Counted from the first letter of the stretch, positions 1-11,310 are shown. The stretch: DNA of 64,000 nucleotides from Toxorhynchites rutilus septentrionalis (GCF_029784135.1 NC_073745.1:316112287-316176286); one strand, 5' to 3'. A program made the numbers and translations. Notes: generated from the sequence alone by a model not told the origin.

Positions 1-289
1 GGATATCGAGTGATAACAAAACAATAAACTCTTTAAAGATATTTTTGTGATCCTGAAAAGGATCCTTTTTAGCCTGCATGTGAATCCAACGAGCGAACAA
101 ATCGTAATGAATGTATTTTTTTGCCATCGCTGCCTTTTAACGCTCATTCGTTCGTCTCGTTGGACTCGCCCCTTTGGCTGAGTTTGCCAATTTGTCTCTA
201 TCCTGTAAGCGTGTACCGCTAAAGTACAAAACGCTCGGATCCGCTGAAAAATATATCATTCTCTTTCAAACCGTAAATCAGTGTGGTTG

Positions 290-591
290 TATGGCATCGT
301 TTCACATCACATCGCATCAACGGATTGGTGCCGGAGCACCAGTAGTATACCTAATAGCGGTTATAGAATTTCGGCCGCCGGAGTGCTCGAGTTGGCTTGC
401 GAAGCTGCTCACGACAATAAGAAAACCCGCCTACAGAACAGAGCACATTCGGTTCGGTGGCAACAACTAGTTTCAGCGAGTGGCAAACGCAATCGCAAAA
501 CGGCAGCAGGTAGAAGAAGGAAAAAGTTTGTTTATACAGACTGATTTGGTGGCAAAACCAGCCACCGTACAACACGGTGCTTTTCAGGGCC
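290..591 (+). pseudogene. Histone H2A relic
   Basis: Reading plus, the stretch encodes RIGAGAPVVYLIAVIEF in one frame and then VLELACEAAHDNKKTR after a frame change. These match the histone-fold core of H2A (R-V-GAGAPVYLAAV and EVLELAGNAARDNKKTR). The N-terminal tail is replaced by unrelated sequence, at least two frameshifts are present, and the acidic-patch and docking regions cannot be read. A histone-type 3' stem-loop (GGTGCTTTTCAGGGCC, one stem mismatch) follows at 576-591, as expected for a replication-dependent histone gene. It cannot make a functional histone. Confidence 0.72.
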
Positions 592-1359
592 ATTAAACCT
601 TTCAAAGAAGAGTTATTAAAAGTTTTTCACAACATCAATGCATTCTAAAGTGACATAATATGACATATAATATAAACTGATTTATTTTGTTTATGCTTGT
701 TCTTGAACTTATTGGTGGTTGGGGTCTTTTAAATTGATCATTCAGTTTTCACAAACCCATGCATGGTTCCCGAATTAAAAGTGGCTTCAAATTACAAATT
801 ACAAACACAGGATGGCATTAACGAATTTTCTCGGTAGCAAGAACTGTTTTCTTTGGTTGATAACTGATGTTGAAAATTGACTGAGGTTACATCTGCATTG
901 TATAGAAACATAACTAAGGAGCAACATGATGAGCTATGTATTTCCTGCTGCTCTGTTCTTATTTTAAAGGACTTTAATCCGAATGTCATCCGTCCGTGTA
1001 TTTACTGTTGGTTTTTCAGAACGCTTATAGCTCGTTTATTTCTCGACAGATCGTAGAGTTCGTCTCCAAAACCTCAGTTTTTTTTCATTTTTATTTACTT
1101 TGTTTGCGGAGATTACAAATCTTACAATTCATTCGTCTCCGAAACCACAGTTTAAGGTACGGTAATGTGCTCAATAGTGAAATATGTGATAGTGAATGAG
1201 CTGATGACCATCTATTCCCTATCACAGCCATCATTTTGATTGTACGATATGTGCATACGCCGAAAGATGCCCGACGTTGAACATTTAATAAGTACAAAGC
1301 CTTCAGAAAAAAATCAAGAATCAAGTTTGTAAAAAAAAACGCAAAAACACAACACTAGA

Positions 1360-1375
1360 AGTTCTTTTCAGAACC
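1360..1375 (+). other. Histone mRNA 3' stem-loop relic
   Basis: AGTTCTTTTCAGAACC forms the histone-type hairpin, with a TTTT loop region and CAG at the expected place. The matching position in the R1 copy at 7549-7564 has the perfect stem. It follows a region without a readable histone frame, so which histone it belonged to is unknown. Confidence 0.55.
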
Positions 1376-1620
1376 CCAACATGTTCATAAAGAGTAAACA
1401 GTAAACTAATCCATTTGTCAGGTAGATAGGTAGGTATTCACGAAGGAGAAGAAAATAAAACAATAAATTTAAAATATATATTTAGCAAAAGCTGTCCCCT
1501 TTGTATAGTCCTACGTCACTCCGGTTATGTCCCCGACATTACCCACCCGTCTTTTTTCTTCCAAAAAATCATCGGAAATATTCGTTGCGTTTTATAAGCA
1601 TTAAAAAAACCTCATTTATT

Positions 1621-1800
1621 GACGTAGGACTACGTCTAATCAGAAGATATAGGGAGTAAAATGAAAATCTAGGCATTGAACATGTGTGAAAAAATGAAAG
1701 ATTTCGAACGCTTTTAACTCGAACATTTCTCAATAGATTGCAAAGATAGTTACATCAATTGATAGGAAATATCTCTACGCATCTATCACGACAACTACTA
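1621..1800 (+). mobile_element. R1 left-end fragment
   Basis: It begins with GACGTAGGACTACGTC, the R1/R2 left-end hairpin, and is collinear with the first about 180 bp of the R1 copies at 5464 and 16196. Shared words include GAAGATATAGGG, CTAGGCA and ATCAATTGATAGGAAATAT. Similarity stops at about 1800. It lies only 69 bp after the R1 right end at 1551, so two R1 ends sit back to back. Confidence 0.65.
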
Positions 1801-1984
1801 AATCGGTTTGGCATGGAATGGCTATATACATAGTCCTTCTAAATTTGGAATTTGAATCATTCAATAAAAATTTAGATCTGCCGCCACGATGTTAAATCAA
1901 ATCTTTTGATCTCAAAATAGCGATCATCGTGTCGTTGTTAAGCCGATTTCGAAGCTTATCCTTGTTCTGATGATACTCAGAAAA

Positions 1985-2480
1985 AATGCTTCCTACTCAA
2001 CGTTGATGCTTGTTAAATTGGACAGTTTTCTGAAACTTAACGTTACAGCAGTCTGATTTTTGTCACAGTTTTACTGAAATCTTTTTCATCTGTACTATTT
2101 CTTTTAAAAATCTGTATCATTGGAAATATTTGTTGCATATAAGCTTCAAATTGCTCATTTGTTTGATAATTGCTATACACACTCTTGCTAAACTTTGACT
2201 GCATTAGTTATTAAAAGTTTCGAGCCGCCCTATGATAAAATATTTAGAATTCAAGGTTATGATCATCGTATTGTTCCTTGTCGATTTAGATGTTTAGTTT
2301 CGTTGTTTTTACCATTGCAGCAGCCTCGATGGTCCAATCATCGAAATCCAAACTCTGCCACATCTGTACCTCCACGTGTTACGTATGTGTCACTCCAGAA
2401 AACCTGTAACTATCTGCACCTTTGTACAAAAATCTGTAATCTGTACCAGCATTTGTTTTGCTTAAAATATGAACAGTCAA
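1985..2480. repeat. Fragments of a CATCTGTACC-rich repeat; otherwise unassigned
   Basis: Words such as TTTTCATCTGTAC, AAAATCTGTA and AATCTGTACC recur here, at about 36000-36115 and at 41278-41687. They are decayed pieces of one repeat whose termini read CAGTGTT elsewhere. No coding potential was recognised from 1801 to 2790. Confidence 0.4.
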
Positions 2481-2789
2481 TATAGTAAAAGTAGTTAACA
2501 ATTTGACGATTAAAATTGATATCCTTTTCTGATTTTACTAGCCATTCGTTTTCCCCCACAACGCAACGAGCAATCTTTTTGTCTACAATTCGGGCGTTAG
2601 CACACAATGTTAGTCGATGCGTATTATGAATTATTCTCCATTTGCCGATAATAGTCATTTGTCAGTTGGCAGAATCAATGGAAGATCTCGGAAAGATCTT
2701 GGATGGTTTTACTCTATTCTCCCCAAAGATTGGATGAGACTCTGGCTCGAAAGGAAATGCTATTTTATCCATAGTATATTTATGTAACT

Positions 2790-3530
2790 ACTAGCTTACC
2801 CAACGAACTTCGTCCCGCCCAAAATAGATTCTTTTATTTGAATACTTTCAAACATCCACGTTTTCTTACTAACTGAACGTTAGTGAGTCCTCGGGTTTAG
2901 GGCACACCAACACATTTGGCCTTCCATTTTTGTTTATATAGATAGAAGACATAGGAATGCGTTATTCCGTCTGAAAATCCTTTTCCACTTTCGAACAAAA
3001 ATCAATTTCGTTAGCGCCTACATCAAATGGACTAGCTAATTGCAGAACATATGGGAATTCCATTTTTTTTCCGATGTTTCTTTCCGCTATATTGATCTAC
3101 GGGAAGAGACGAATACAACGAAATATAGATGACTCAAATTGAACCATTCCTTCCTCGGGTTTTGCGCTTACCAACACATTTGGCCTTACATTTTCATTTA
3201 TAGATATAAGATATGGAAATGCGTTATTTCACCTGAAAATCCATTTCCACTTACGAACAAAGATCAATTTCGATAGCGCAAACATCGAATGGACTAACAA
3301 CGCATATTGTGATGTAATTTTCGAACATGTGGGAATTCAATTTTCCGAATTTTTCGACCTTCCTTTAGAGTTTTCCGAAAGTTTTCCGGTTTTTCTCTCC
3401 ACTATATTGATCTACAGGAAGAGACGAATACAACAAAATAAAGAAGGCTTAAATCGGACCATCCCTTCTTCGGGTTTTCCGCTTACCAACAGATTTTACC
3501 TTACATTTTTATTTATATAGATTATGTAGC
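2790..3530 (+). repeat. Interspersed repeat beginning ACTAGCTTACCCAACGAACTTCGTC
   Basis: The start, ACTAGCTTACCCAACGAAC then TTCGTCCCGCCC, matches a repeat start seen again at 12445. Inside are two tandem diverged units of roughly 240 bp (about 2940 and 3190), each with CCTCGGGTTTxGxxCxxACCAACA and GAAAATCC.TTTCCACTT. Related units occur near 25480-26050 and 33440-33600. It is probably part of one non-autonomous retroposon-like family in which the CAGACAGACAGA end at about 32050 is the other terminus; that link is an inference from co-occurrence. Confidence 0.5.
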
Positions 3531-3676
3531 TATTAGACTTAGGTTTATTTCTATGAAGATCTATGCTATTAAGATTTGTGTCCAAAAAAGCACTGATAAA
3601 TGATGGCTCTTTATCCACTTCTGCATAATTAAATGAATAGAAGAAAAGGGTGGCAATGGCTTTAATGTATGTCAAA

Positions 3677-4940
3677 AAAGGCTGTCAAAATAGTCCTGCG
3701 GTATTTCCGCGAGGTGTCGTTGTAAGCGCGTAGTTCTAGTTGTATTCATTGTATCGAATCATACTATAGCTTGTTGGAAAGGTATTTTAGGTGCGCGCTA
3801 TAATATAGTCCTTGACAGTGTTTTGTTTGGTTAAGTCGTTCGTGAGTTATAGTGTCGCAAATATGGAGCAAAATAAAGAGAAAATCCGACATATTTTACA
3901 GTACTACTATGACAAAGCCAAAAATGCATCTCAAGCTGCCAATAAAATTTGTGCAGTTTATGGACCCGATACAGTTTCCATTTCCACCGCACAACGATGG
4001 TTTCAACGTTTTCGTTCTGGTGTAGAGGTCGTCGAAGATGCGCCACGCTCCGGAAGACCTGTCGTCGAAAATTGCGACAAAATCGATGAATTAGCCGAGA
4101 AAGACCGGCATAGTAGCAGCCGTAGCATCGGCCAAGAGCTGGGGATAAGTCATCAAACCGTTATTAACCATCTGAAGAAGCTTGGATTCACAAAGAAGCT
4201 CGATGTATGGGTGCCACACACGTTGACGCAAAAAACATCTTTGACCGTATCGACGCATGTGAATCGCTGCTGAATCGCAACAAAATCGACCCGTTTCTGA
4301 AGCGGATGGTGACTGGCGATGAAAAGTGGGTCACTTACGACAACGTGAAGCGCAAACGGTCGTGGTCGAAGCCCTAGGCCCTCATTATCGGCCAGGAAGG
4401 TTCTGCTGTGTGTTTGGTGGGATTGTCAAGGAATAATCTATTATGAGCTGCTTCCCTATGGCCAAACGCTCAATTCGGACCTGTACTGCCAACAACTGGA
4501 CCGCTTGAAGGTAGCACTCATGAAGAAGAGGCCATCTTTGATAAACAGAGGCCGCATTGTCTTCCATCAGGACAACGCCAGGCCACACACTTCTTTGGTG
4601 ACGCGCCAGAAGCTCCGGGAGCTCGGATGGGAGGTTCTTTTGCATCCACCGTATAGTCCGGACCTTGCACCAAGTGACTACCACCTGTTTTTGTCCATGG
4701 CGAACGAGCTAGGTAGTCAGAAGTTAGCCATAAAAGAGGCCTGTGAAAATTGGCTATCCGAGTTTTTTGCCAATAAGGAAGCGAGCTTCTATAACAGGGG
4801 TATTATGAAGTTGGCATCTCGTTGGGAACAAGTCATCGAACAAAACGGCGAATATTTTACATAAAACAGATGATTGTAACTAATTTTATGAACAAATGAA
4901 AATTCAAAAAAAATACCCCAGGACTTTTTTGACAGCCTAA
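3677..4940 (+). mobile_element. Mariner transposon copy 1 (inactive)
   Basis: The terminal inverted repeats are GGCTGTCAAAATAGTCCTGC on the left and its complement on the right (GGACTTTTTTGACAGCC), with TA after the right end. The 1.26-kb length is normal for mariner. It carries one transposase relic on the plus strand. The copy at 49936-51227 is a close relative in the opposite orientation. The left end is more decayed: AAAGG replaces the TTAGG of the other copy. Confidence 0.88.
3863..4864 (+). pseudogene. Mariner transposase, frameshifted
   Basis: It would be a cut-and-paste transposase (DD34D class) recognising the flanking inverted repeats. The start is taken at the ATG of MEQNKEK rather than the upstream in-frame one, by comparison with the mariner family. 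Residues about 1-110 hold the paired helix-turn-helix DNA-binding region, with ISTAQRWFQRFRSG and SIGQELGISHQTVINHL. Further on are the first catalytic Asp in VTGDEKWV, the second in HQDNARPH and the third in LAPSDYHLF, so all three acidic residues survive. The frame shifts near 4232, just before the catalytic region, an in-frame TAG follows SWSKP at about 4375, and the frame shifts again before 4505. The element is therefore dead in cis but could respond to a related transposase. Confidence 0.88.
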
Positions 4941-5281
4941 TATAAAAAAATAAAATAGTTGCTCGTGTCATCGTGTAAATGTTAGAATGTCGTTGAGTAT
5001 TCTACCTCATATTGAAGCGGCCCTAATCCTTTCATATATTGATGTAGAGATGCTAGGAGAATACCATATTTCATTAAAGCACACTTGCGCTTTATCTTCA
5101 AGCTTCAAAAGGGAAACCCTTGTCCAAAATAGAACACTTCTGTAATTACATTTTTATTCAACCTATGTTGTTGCCGAGTCTAAATTTTTTTACTGACCTC
5201 AATTTTGTTATTTTTGTGCGAGTGAATCAAATCTCAAGTTTCCACTTGATCCGTGGCAGTTTAACACACACGGGACATTTT
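4941..5281. other. Spacer, nothing recognised
   Basis: AT-rich sequence between mariner copy 1 and the R2 repeat. No gene, tRNA or clear repeat was seen. Confidence 0.5.
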
Positions 5282-6178
5282 GACGTAGGACTACGTCTTT
5301 CATTTCTATACCGGGGTGTAAAATCAAAGTTTCGAAACCGAAAGCGTTACGCCGGAGACCGAGATTTTGAGCGTTAATAGCTCCTAAACAACTGAACGAA
5401 ATGGTATGATAAACACTTTATTCGAAAGATAAAATGTCTACGCGTTATATACTTGTTACTTTTGACGTAGAACTACGTCTAACCGGAAGATATAGGGGGT
5501 GAAATGGAAATCTAGGCACTGAACAAGTAGGAAAAAATGCAAGATTTGGAACGCTTATAACTCGAGCATTTCTCAATAGATCGCAAAGGTTTTTGCATCA
5601 ATTGATAGGAAATATATCTACGCATCTATCATAACGAATAACATTTCATTTTTCTTGAGATAAATAATTGAATAATTGTGAAATATCAAGCATTGTCCAA
5701 ATGCTCTATGTGCCCATTTTTGATTGGTCCATTTTGTGCTCCTCAAATCGTACCGACCAAAACGGGCAACCAGAGCAGCAGCGAAATATAATGAAGCACG
5801 ATTGGAAAGGAAAAAGAAAAAATATGAACGAAACATTGGTCGCAGTCTCACACATACGTAATTCTCGAGCCAGCCAGTCAGCTTAAAAATCCCCGCTCCG
5901 CTGCCGTAACGATCATTCTTTGTGTGGACACCGACTGGACAACATCGTTGCTGGACGGGCTGGACGGCGAGGGATCGAGTGCCTTTCTCAAGGCAAGAGG
6001 GCGGAGGTGGTAGCACTGGAGTAGAGTAGAGTAGAGTTTTCAAAGGGCCTTTCTCAAGGCTAGAGACGAATGAACTGCAAAAGTTTAAAGTCTCTATAAT
6101 TCAAGACCTTCCTTCCGTAACGATCATTCTCATCCAAACCGTACACCACAACACATCAACAAACCAACACAAGCAGCC

Positions 6179-6637
6179 ATGTCTGGACATGGTAAAGGAG
6201 GAAAAGTGAAGGGAAAGGCAAAATCCCGCTCGAACCGTGTTGATCTGGAGTTCCCCGCAAGGGTAGCTAGGCCGAGCGCGTTAGTACCAGTGCACCAATC
6301 CACCTAGTCGGCGTTATATAGTTTCGGCCGCCGAAGTGATCGAGTTAGCTGGCAAAGCTGCTCGCGACGATAAGAAACCCCGCATTCGGAACAGAACACA
6401 TTCGGTTCGGTGGACATCAAGACAACAGGCAGTTGCAGCGAGTGGCGAGTGGCAAACGCAATCACAAAACGGCATCAGGTAGCAGAAGAAAAAAGTTTTT
6501 TCTTTATACAAACTGCTTTGGTGGCAAATCTAGAACAAGGCGGCTTCGAGAGCGTTCGAAATGGTTTTTTTCAAAACCACGAGTACTAAGTTTTCTAAAT
6601 TGGAACCATTCCATAAAACAAGGCGCTTTTCAGGGCC
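6179..6637 (+). pseudogene. Histone H2A relic with stem-loop
   Basis: The ATG opens MSGHGKGGKVKGKAKSRSN, which matches the H2A N-terminal tail almost exactly (usual form MSGRGKGGK-KAKSRS). The frame fails within about 30 codons: FPARVARPSA replaces [24 protein letters not shown] after small deletions, and an in-frame stop (TAG, about 6307) follows. Later pieces still show VLELAGKAARDDKK-type core sequence in another frame. GGCGCTTTTCAGGGCC at 6622-6637 is a slightly decayed histone 3' hairpin. The upstream leader (about 6110-6178) is shared with the copy at 16714. A processed cDNA origin is unlikely because the hairpin and flanks are retained. Confidence 0.85.
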
Positions 6638-7548
6638 ATCAAACCTTCCAAAAAAGAGTTTAGGAAATACAGTCCAATGCTTTCTAAAACATTATCCAAA
6701 ATAATAATAAAACACAAATTGATGTTTTCATAATTTTTTTGCCAGGATCTGATGAGTATGTGAATTTGGCAGTTGTTTTGAGCTTATTGATAGTTGGGGA
6801 CTTTCCTGATTATTCAATTTTCACCAATTCTTAAATTGTTTCCAGATTGAAAGTACAGTAATTTACAATTAGTTCAACATTTAGCTAATTGGACGGACAT
6901 GTAATGCGACTTATTTAGTTGGACATTTTTGTAAACATAGAGATCCAAATTATGACCCCACATTGAAAGTCGACACTGTACCACTGTCATCGCAAATGTT
7001 CAATTACAGGTTAAAATCGCCTCCAATGCGACACTGAGTGGCGCTTCGGCACGTCGCATTAAATGTAATTTACTGTACAACATGTCACAAAGCTGGATGG
7101 GAAGAAATTTTCCAACTGTGAAAGCTGTGGCGAGTGGCAACAAATCGCTAAACAGGAAGGTTTAGCTGAACAAAATGGGGATATCGAGTGATAACAAAAC
7201 AATAAACTCTTTAGATTGAAGATAATTTTGTGATCCTGAAAAGGACCCTTTTTAGCCTGCATGTGAATCCAACGAGCGAACAAATCGTAATGAATGTATT
7301 TTTTACCATTGCTCCCTTTTAACGCTCATTCGTTCGTCTCGTTGGACTCGCCCCTTTGGCTGAGTCTGCCGATTTGTCTCTATCCTGTGAGTGTGTACCG
7401 CTAGAGTACAAAACGCGCGCTGATGATCACCTATGCATTCCCTATCACAGCCCTCATTTTGATTGTACGATATGTGCATACGCCAAAAGTTGCCCGGCGT
7501 TGATAAGTACAAAGGTTTCAGAAAAAAACGCAAAAACACAACGCCAAA

Positions 7549-7564
7549 GGTTCTTTTCAGAACC
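7549..7564 (+). other. Histone mRNA 3' stem-loop, perfect form
   Basis: GGTTCTTTTCAGAACC is a perfect 6-bp stem with the canonical TTTTC loop of replication-dependent histone mRNAs, where stem-loop binding protein would act. A purine-rich downstream element is not obvious. No readable histone frame lies immediately upstream, so it is an orphan hairpin within R1. Confidence 0.7.
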
Positions 7565-7811
7565 ACCAACATGTTCATAAAGAGTAAACAGTAAACTAAT
7601 CCATTTTTCAGGTAGATAGGTATTCACGTAGGAGAAGAAAATCAAACAATATATTTAAAATATATATTTAACAAAAGCTGTCCCCTTTGTATAGTCCTAC
7701 GTCACTCCGGTTATGTCCCCGACATTACCCACCCGTCTTTTTTTTTTATCCAAAAACTTGTTTCAATAGCCTTAAAATTGTTCTCAAAACAGGCTATTGA
7801 AATCACCAATC

Positions 7812-7830
7812 GGTATATAAGCGAGCGCCG
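7812..7830 (+). promoter_or_regulatory. TATA-box-like motif inside R2
   Basis: GGTATATAAGCGAGCG is conserved between the two R2 copies (here and at 44906-44921). It is followed about 30 bp later by CACTCAGTT, which contains an arthropod TCAGT initiator. This is core-promoter architecture. The transcript it served is not identified; the downstream ATG at about 7911 opens only a short frame. Confidence 0.5.
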
Positions 7831-9139
7831 CTCGGAAAATCCACTCAGTTCTAATTGAACAGCGATTGGAGCATGTTGTCGCTGTTGTGGTGAAGCTCTT
7901 CGTGTTTATCATGAAAGCGCGGATGAACAGTGTCACCAAGAGCCTGTTTGTGCACCTTAGGCCAGAAGGGAATCCATCAGGAGGAGAGTGATGCCACAAA
8001 CGGTTCCCCGGGAAGACATCGCTACACACACACATACACGCGCGGAATTCTTTCCGTTTGGATGCCATTCAGCATCGAGAAAGTTCCGGAAAGATCTAAT
8101 CATTTCTGGAATATAATCTGCCAGTTCCTCTGGGAATTTAAAAATACATTCATGTGAAAGAGTTTATTTTAATGTTTTCTAACCAAATAACACAGCGACC
8201 AAATATATTTGATTTTGTAATTTTTCAACCAAGTGTAATTAGCAGGAAAGCTTCTGAAGATTATTCTTCCCCATTAGTAGGATATTTCCGTATCCAATAT
8301 TGTATGCACACGCAATCGATTATTGCTCAGTCGCCGAAAGTTTCGAGTTCAGAGAGTTTATTCCCCTGTAGTTTGCCTTCCAAATTGCCATCGTAAACCA
8401 CACCTTCTCTCGATTCAATCACACACAAAAAACATACTTAAGCGATATTCTGGTGGTGAGACGCATTCATTTTTCGTGAGGACATCGACAAGACAACATC
8501 GTTGCCTAAGGTGCTGGAGGAGGTGGACGGCTAAGGATCGACACATACACGCGCAGAATTCTTTCCGTTTGGATGCCATTCAGCATCGAGAAAGTTCCGG
8601 AAAGATCTAATCATTTCTGGAAAATAATCTGCCAGTTCCCCTTGGAATTGAAAATTACATTCAAGCGAAAGAGTTTATTTTAATGTTTTCTATCCATAAA
8701 ATATCCATATAATACCTTTGGTTTTGTGATTTGTCAATCAAGTGCAATTAGCAGGAAAGCTTTTGAAGACTATTCTTCAGAACAAGGTTTTTCGTATACT
8801 ATATTGGATGCATAAAACCTTGTGCCTCCAACGTAACGCTCTCATTTTCGAAGTCCCCCAAATATTCATTTATTCATTCATTCAGAATGGATTTAGATTC
8901 AACTTCAAACAAATGATCTCTAAATCAACGATAGTCCTACGTCACCCTTGCGATTATGCTATAGATATAACCCACTTCCTGTTTTTTGACTACTCGACGC
9001 ATAATCATTTATAGGCAGAAATAGAAGGGTAACTCCAAGCGCCTCCCCATAAATTTGCAGGCATAGAATTAGCTTGAAGAAATAAGTTCGGAAAAATAAA
9101 GAGTCGGAAGTTACACGTTAAGAGAATCGGTCGTGTTTT

Positions 9140-9307
9140 TTTTTATTTAAATCGTTTATTTTTACAGGCTCAGTTGCATAGGTTTAAAGGAGCCGAACTC
9201 CTTACTGTATTGTTACTAGTATATATACATTTTTCCTTAATTCTAATGTTAATAATATAGGAAACCGATTACTCGCGGTCGACTCGAGTTTAGAAGGGTG
9301 ACATATT
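9140..9307 (-). mobile_element. 5'-truncated LINE 3' end (I-clade-like)
   Basis: This is the same 3' terminal sequence as at 34138-34300, with poly(T) on the left and ATTACTCGCGGTCGACTCGAG inside. It is flanked by an 11-bp duplication GGTCGTGTTTT (9129-9139 and 9308-9318), the mark of target-primed reverse transcription. Only the last about 170 bp of the element were inserted. Confidence 0.78.
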
Positions 9308-9419
9308 GGTCGTGTTTTAGTTGTATGTAAAAAAAGAAAAGCCCAAGACCGTTCGGTCCGCTAATATATCCTACCCGCCAATAAGCTAATATAAGATACT
9401 GTATTTCCAGGACCCCCAT

Positions 9420-9540
9420 TGTATGGATCAAAAGAGTAAAAATTACAGATTTCTTAACAATGAAAACGTTTCTTTCAAAGGCAATAACTACACAATCAAT
9501 CACAGTCCTACGTCAAGCTCCCGTCCGTGCCTCTAGGCTC
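9420..9540 (+). mobile_element. R3 right-end fragment
   Basis: The stretch ACAGATTTCTxAACAATGAAAA to AGTCCTACGTCAA..xCCGTCCGTGCC matches 42170-42280, the right end of the R3 repeat that carries an H3-type stem-loop. The upstream part is missing here. Confidence 0.55.
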
Positions 9541-10264
9541 AGATTCATATTTTTTTTTATATCATTTTTTTTATATATTTTTTTTTATGTCAGTCCCAGC
9601 GATCGACGTTTTGCTAACGAAAAGCTCAACAACAGCACCTAGGGACCGACACGGGGCTCATCGTGTTAATAGTGCGGACCATGGCATCGCCAACGTCCAC
9701 TCGCATAGCATTTTTAACCCACTAGAGTCATCCCTGACGGCTCGCTAGACTGATGACATAAATCGAGGATGAACCAAAACAATCAGTAAGAAAAGCAGTT
9801 GTCAAAAAATCAAGTTGTCAAAAATTAACTTAACATTCAAAATAGCCGTACTTGTCAGCATAAGTAAAATACATGAGTACCAACATAATGCCACAAAAAA
9901 ATCTAGAATCGAATATACGTAAAACGCGTAAATTCAAAAGTCGCGATATTTTTTGAACAGATCTCGTATAATAAAATCACAACGCGATATATCAAATTAA
10001 ATGGTAATCATAATCATACGCATTTGCTATTTTACGATTGTTTCCAGAGTTGTCGTTGTTGCTGAAAATTCTATGACCCTCGGCTATCGTCCTAATACGA
10101 GTAATATATGTGCAATCGATATGTTTATTAGATTCAACTTGATGAAAACTACAACTGTTATTGTGTATTATAGTTTTTCACTTATACAAGCACTGTTTTC
10201 ATAACTTCAAATCACTTTGGAAATGTATAATTATTGGCCAATCAATGCCAATCGTACGCCGTTT
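9541..10264. other. Spacer, nothing recognised
   Basis: It has a T-rich stretch (9550-9590) and otherwise ordinary AT-rich sequence. It may include the 3' UTR of the CRAL-TRIO gene, whose stop is at 10265. No clear AATAAA signal was found on the minus strand close to that stop. Confidence 0.45.
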
Positions 10265-11310
10265 TCAATCAATCTGTAACTTCCTAAAGCTTCCCGCCGC
10301 TCCCACATCAACGATGTCGGCACTCTTGTGAGTCTTTCCTGAAGAGTTTGCAATCTGAATCTCCATTTCATCCAATGCGAGTAGCATGTCCCGTTTCTGT
10401 AGCAAATACTTCTTGAAACGCTCATTCAATTCATCCAACGGAACCATTCCACCGTACTCTTTCGGCAACAAGCTGACGTCTATGTTTTGCATCAACTCAT
10501 CAAGATTTCGATGACACTGGAAAATAGAATTCACCTTGTTCGTATACACCGTTCAAAGTTTAGACTACCCAACAAACTTACATATATTCGTGATTTAAGC
10601 TTCTCACTGGCGTACGAAAGACAGTACTTGCTGGTCTGAGCCGCAAACCCGGGCACATTGACGAAATGGTTCTGCTTCAGACGAATCGGAATACCGTTGA
10701 TCACACTGCGTAGATAACCGGTTAAATTTTCTAGCGACCAGCAGGTTACATGGGCCAAAGTCATGTCGCTGTTATCGAACACGTGTGTAAATCCTGCCAC
10801 TTGGTTAGCTTCCTCGTCAATCAACGACTCTGTCACTAACATATTCAGCCGAATCATAAGATCCGAATTGAATCGGTGAGCATCGAAATTTCGAACGATA
10901 CCCACGATCACGATTCGTCCCGCATTATCGCGACCTACCGGTAGAAGAGCACAAAAATTCAGTACCGTCTGCAGATCTTTATCCAATGGGTCTAGATTCT
11001 TGCACCATTGTGGGTATGTTTGCCTCATGATAAGATACTTCTGCAGCGTTTCACAGGCTCTCACGACCGAGAACTTTCGAACGCGCAAAAACCGAAGAAG
11101 GAATCGATCATCCGTTCGGCAGTGCTTGATTCGTCGATTCTGTGCTATCCATTCGCGCATCTGTTCCAACGATTGTTCCCGGACGAACTCATCCTCGCCA
11201 AGCTCCTTCTTGGCAGTCTGCACCAGAAATTCGTTCAACTGCGGTAATTCGAACAAACAATCAGCGATCGTTTTATCAACATTAACACTTTTTCCATCGT
11301 TGCCTGCCAT
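10265..11310 (-). CDS. CRAL-TRIO domain lipid-transfer protein (alpha-tocopherol-transfer-like)
   Basis: It is predicted to bind and move a small hydrophobic ligand between membranes in the cytosol; the ligand cannot be told from sequence. The 326-residue product is made from two exons, 11310-10581 and 10515-10265, separated by a 65-bp intron (10516-10580, donor GTAAGT, acceptor TTTTCCAG, phase 0), giving the join SRIY-CHRNL. Residues about 40-100 form the CRAL-TRIO-N helical region (REWIAQNRRIKHCRTDDRFL then LRFLRVRKFSV). Residues about 115-270 form the lipid-binding fold, with GRIVIVGIVRNFDA, HVFDNSDMTLAHV and HFVNVPGF. LLPKEYGG is the usual late motif. The length and layout match insect CRAL-TRIO proteins. 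The start ATG is the first in frame, and a CACAG acceptor-like site 23 bp upstream leaves room for a 5' UTR exon. The gene looks intact. Confidence 0.93.

Larger units (their letters stand above)
1..1551 (+). mobile_element. R1 histone-relic repeat, 5'-truncated by the window edge
   Basis: This is the distal part of the repeat called R1 here. It matches the 3' halves of the R1 copies at 5464-7737 and 16196-18671 over long stretches, including the start of the window (compare 7180 onward and 17704 onward). It ends with the shared terminal block TAGTCCTACGTCACTCCGG followed about 20 bp later by ACCCACCCGTC and a T run. It contains an H2A-derived relic (about 290-545), a degenerate histone-type stem-loop (576-591) and a second stem-loop (1360-1375). 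Compared with 16196-18671 it has extra sequence between about 600 and 1200. The family name is descriptive only; I do not recognise a published family. Confidence 0.65.
5464..7737 (+). mobile_element. R1 histone-relic repeat, full-length copy 1
   Basis: The boundaries come from comparison with R2: the second R2 copy has an uninterrupted TTGTTACTTTTTCATCC at 44841-44857, while here R1 splits that sequence at its T run. The left end is GACGTAGAACTACGTC (hairpin form) and the right end is ACCCACCCGTC, with T runs on both sides. It contains an H2A relic with its 5' leader (6110-6637), a stem-loop at 6622 and a perfect stem-loop at 7549. The short direct tandem AGAGTAGAGTAGAGT lies near 6020. It is collinear with 16196-18671 but lacks the second H2A relic found there, apparently deleted between about 7420 and 7430. 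Confidence 0.7.
5282..8981 (+). mobile_element. R2 repeat, interrupted by an R1 copy
   Basis: It starts with GACGTAGGACTACGTC after GACATTTT, as does the R2 copy at 44670. The first 180 bp (CATTTxTATACCGGGGTGTAA, then ATTTTGAGCGTTAATAGCTC) are collinear with 44670-44850. R2 then breaks at the T run where R1 sits (5464-7737) and resumes at CCAAAAACTTGTTTCAATAG. It contains a TATATAAGCGAGCGCCGCTCG-like promoter motif, a CA-rich tract near 8027, an internally repeated segment (8045-8170 and 8560-8700) and a right end with TAGTCCTACGTCACCCTTGC then ATAACCCACTTCCTG. Excluding R1 it is about 1.4 kb. No protein of its own was recognised. Confidence 0.6.

Noticed and set aside
5618..6043. A 141-residue minus-strand frame inside R1
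   Set aside because: It lies antisense to R1 leader sequence, and the R1 copy at 16196 breaks it; not conserved as protein.
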